Assembly (NCBI RefSeq): GCF_004365575.1
Contig: NZ_SOBG01000003.1
Coordinates: 124,001 to 188,000, forward strand
From: Hypnocyclicus thermotrophus
Lineage (GTDB): Bacteria > Fusobacteriota > Fusobacteriia > Fusobacteriales > Fusobacteriaceae
Direction of reading: 5' to 3'
Length of the DNA: 64,000 bases
The notes beneath the pieces are model-generated. The model searched no databases. It had not been told where the DNA came from and was given only the letters and a program-made list of their open reading frames with translations. Of this stretch, positions 61,942-64,000 are shown in pieces. Each line of letters opens with the position of its first letter. The first letter of the stretch is position 1. Both the position numbers and the translations under genes were made by a program.

Positions 61942-64000
61942 TTATGTTTGTTTTGGCAACCATTCCCACAACCTCATATCTTCTTGACCGAGTGACCATA
62001 TACACATTCCTCGTAACTTCCATCGGTATGCCGCCTCGTTTGCCCAATATACAAGACTATCTACATCTTGGTAGTAAAGAATGGAAAAACCATCAGCATC
62101 ACCCAAGAAAATTCTTGATATCCAAATATTGATATCCCTCGGCACAATCCTTGCTGTGTAATCATTACCACAAGCAACAGAAGTCATTATGTCTGAATGA
62201 AAGAAATCATAATCAAGAGAAATATCCTCAGTTCTAGTTGATGGCTCTTCTATATCCGATGTGAGAGTAAATACCTTAAATTTATTATCCCATATGCAGT
62301 GACTACGAGATATTCTGCCATAGCTTTTAAAGCTACCATCTGGCATATAAACATCAAACTGTTCATATGGTTCATAAGTCCATGCATCACCTAATCTTAA
62401 AAGCTGACAATTAACGTTACTATCTGAACGAATACCAGCATAACCGCTGCCACTGCTAACTGTAGCTGTAAAACGCAAAGTATGAGATGCAGACGAATAC
62501 ACCCTCACTGTATTCCCACGTTTACGCATTTCAAGTGTATACACATTTGGATTAGAACGAAGATCTTCATCAGTAGTTTTGGAAAAGCTAGTAAAATAAC
62601 TTCCTTTAAGTGTAGCACCTTCATACAATTCAATTGCTTGTGTACCATAGTTAAAGCAACAAAATAAGTTCCCAAGAAAAATGCCAGCCTTACCACTGAA
62701 ATTTTCTGGAAATATTATCTGTGCTCGTAAATGTATATCAGAAAAACTGTTATAGTTCCAAGCAAGCTCGCCGTATCCTTCTAATTGTGAGTACGGCCTT
62801 GTTTCAATACTACTCCCATCCTGCCAGACACTCCATTGTCCAGATAGAGTTGTCCAATAGCTCTCAGGTAACGGAGTATCATCTCTAAAATCCTCATACC
62901 AAACAAGCGCTGAATCTGGCTTTCTTCGCAACATTTCAAGCGTCAGTTTAAAACCTGTGGCAGGGCCTACCATATCACCATTTACATCTTTAAATTGTCT
63001 GGGTGCAAGTCTATATGTAGCCTCTCCAACTGTAGGTTCTTCACTAAATGAAGAACAAACTTTAAAGCCATAAAACTGCACACCATTTACTCCAACAGAA
63101 ATGGTAATTGTATGAGTCCCCACTGATAGAGAAACACCGCTTGCAAGAGTTGTCCAAAAGGTAGTCCTCCAATATGGCCACCATAGTCGGCTCTCAGAAA
63201 AATGCACAATATCACCATCAAGAGATACATAAATGCTGTTTTTATCCCAAAAAGGATAGCAAAGCTGTATTGCTATATCATAAGTACCAGATTGTGATAC
63301 CGAAAAATTATATGTAGCCTCACCTTCATCACCAAGGGTAGTCATCGTCTCAGATACAGAAACAACACCTAAATAGCTGTCTGGCATAGCATCGTGGTCA
63401 ATATAAATTGTTCCAAATTCTGTATGCTGTTGTTTACTATATGCTGTTAGATAATGCCTTCCGTTATATGTTTCCTGCATTTGAGGATATTCATAACTTA
63501 TAGCGTCCCTTCCTTCCATATAATCATAAACATGAGGTAATGCCCATGGCACTTTATTATTATCATCCCAATAAGCTACTATAGGAATAAAAGGTTGTGG
63601 AGGTGCATCATCTGTAAAATTATATATTCCAGTCATCCAGTATTTTGCCGCATAGTAAGTATTAGAAGTTCCTCGATAAGTCCTACCGAGATTTTCGGGT
63701 GTATCATGAATTCGCCAATTCCATCCATATGCAGGCATTCCAAAAAATATTTTCTCTGGGTTTATAACAGTAACCGCATAATCATATATACCCTCAAGCC
63801 AACTGCGGGGAGAAACAGGCCCAGGAGCAGATCCAGCCCATGCCATTCCATAACTCATAATAGAAACCGTATCACAATAATTGTTTAAATCAGCATAAAC
63901 GCACCAGTTTTCACCACCAACTGAACCGTTGACGCTTGTCATTCCAGGAAGGCAGATATTCATGAGTTTCGTTGAATCATATGCTTTTACTGTATTGTAT
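61942..64000 (-). CDS. Phage tail-associated GH18-type glycoside hydrolase, 5' end outside the window
   Basis: The frame is open to the right edge, so the protein is longer than the 685 residues seen. The first visible part is the middle of a GH18 barrel (YCDTVSIMSYGMAW, EKIFFGMPAYGWNWRIHD); the catalytic DxxDxDxE would be upstream, beyond the edge. Then come a CBM-like jelly roll (GTYDIAIQLCYPFW) and a laminin-G-like domain (LVWYEDFRDDTPLPESYWTTLSG). The final residues (SLVYWANEAAYRWKLRGMCIWSLGQED) look like the last strand of the GH18 barrel, so the binding domains appear inserted in it. Probably a tail or wall-degrading protein that helps phage entry. Confidence 0.8.
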   Translation of the reverse strand, partial: YNTVKAYDSTKLMNICLPGMTSVNGSVGGENWCVYADLNNYCDTVSIMSYGMAWAGSAPGPVSPRSWLEGIYDYAVTVINPEKIFFGMPAYGWNWRIHDTPENLGRTYRGTSNTYYAAKYWMTGIYNFTDDAPPQPFIPIVAYWDDNNKVPWALPHVYDYMEGRDAISYEYPQMQETYNGRHYLTAYSKQQHTEFGTIYIDHDAMPDSYLGVVSVSETMTTLGDEGEATYNFSVSQSGTYDIAIQLCYPFWDKNSIYVSLDGDIVHFSESRLWWPYWRTTFWTTLASGVSLSVGTHTITISVGVNGVQFYGFKVCSSFSEEPTVGEATYRLAPRQFKDVNGDMVGPATGFKLTLEMLRRKPDSALVWYEDFRDDTPLPESYWTTLSGQWSVWQDGSSIETRPYSQLEGYGELAWNYNSFSDIHLRAQIIFPENFSGKAGIFLGNLFCCFNYGTQAIELYEGATLKGSYFTSFSKTTDEDLRSNPNVYTLEMRKRGNTVRVYSSASHTLRFTATVSSGSGYAGIRSDSNVNCQLLRLGDAWTYEPYEQFDVYMPDGSFKSYGRISRSHCIWDNKFKVFTLTSDIEEPSTRTEDISLDYDFFHSDIMTSVACGNDYTARIVPRDINIWISRIFLGDADGFSILYYQDVDSLVYWANEAAYRWKLRGMCIWSLGQEDMRLWEWLPKQT

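Overview
The first 46 kb look like the chromosome of a very AT-rich, double-membraned, Fusobacteriota-like bacterium. The reading rests on gene content: outer-membrane-type beta-barrel proteins, an ExbB/ExbD/TonB set, two-component and GGDEF signalling proteins, a tandem glycine riboswitch before an alanine/glycine:Na+ symporter, and short spacers with strong GGAGG ribosome sites. The phylum call is an inference from gene content and base composition. No rRNA, tRNA or CRISPR array was seen in the window.

Host layout. 1-3.7 kb: end of hisF, hisIE, a DUF6485 protein, a DUF2161 nuclease-like protein and two tandem PHP phosphatases (histidine pathway). 3.8-8.6 kb: a frameshifted GH17 gene, an LPP20-like exported protein and an SLC12-type transporter. 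8.7-19.3 kb: SPOR-like protein, an IS3 remnant, an RsuA-type pseudouridine synthase, ACP phosphodiesterase family protein, a two-component pair, an unusual ABC_sub_bind/kinase-like sensor, GDPD, a diguanylate cyclase and the riboswitch-controlled symporter. 19.6-26.8 kb (minus strand): U32 protein (TrhP-like), dnaB, a LonC-type protease, rplI, a YybS-like membrane protein, a degenerate M20 peptidase and a DUF2892 protein. 26.9-38.9 kb (minus strand): one long unit with DUF116, a large TPR protein, a plugless TonB-receptor-like barrel, exbB, exbD, tonB, dnaX, a HEAT-repeat protein and a GAF-GGDEF protein. 39.1-46.0 kb: small OM protein, glgB, dnaN, a STAS anti-anti-sigma protein, a sigma-70 factor, gpsA and plsY.

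At about 46.26 kb the base composition and gene style change abruptly. From there to the right edge every gene is on the minus strand, GC is visibly higher and gene families are typical of clostridial prophages. Reading from the right edge: a GH18-type tail/cell-wall protein cut by the window end, holin, LysM amidase, then an early/replication block (two small proteins, DUF2800, DUF2815, family A DNA polymerase), a SHOCT-like protein and three serine-recombinase-family genes. Beyond the recombinase terminator, with its own promoter and operator, is a five- or six-gene operon: ribbon-helix-helix regulator, HNH nuclease, possible 40-residue peptide, DUF262/DUF1524 (GmrSD-like) protein, tail-anchored membrane protein, and a SEC-C/TPR protein with an RX4H motif resembling a HEPN ribonuclease centre. 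This operon is the best candidate here for an undescribed system, probably anti-phage defence carried as prophage cargo.

A second candidate is a 42-nt conserved leader motif found twice, upstream of the early operon and upstream of the SHOCT/recombinase operon. In each copy a different downstream sequence is complementary to that copy's own Shine-Dalgarno site, which suggests a shared RNA switch coordinating replication and recombinase expression. The host side of the junction keeps what looks like the last 16 codons and terminator of a disrupted gene.
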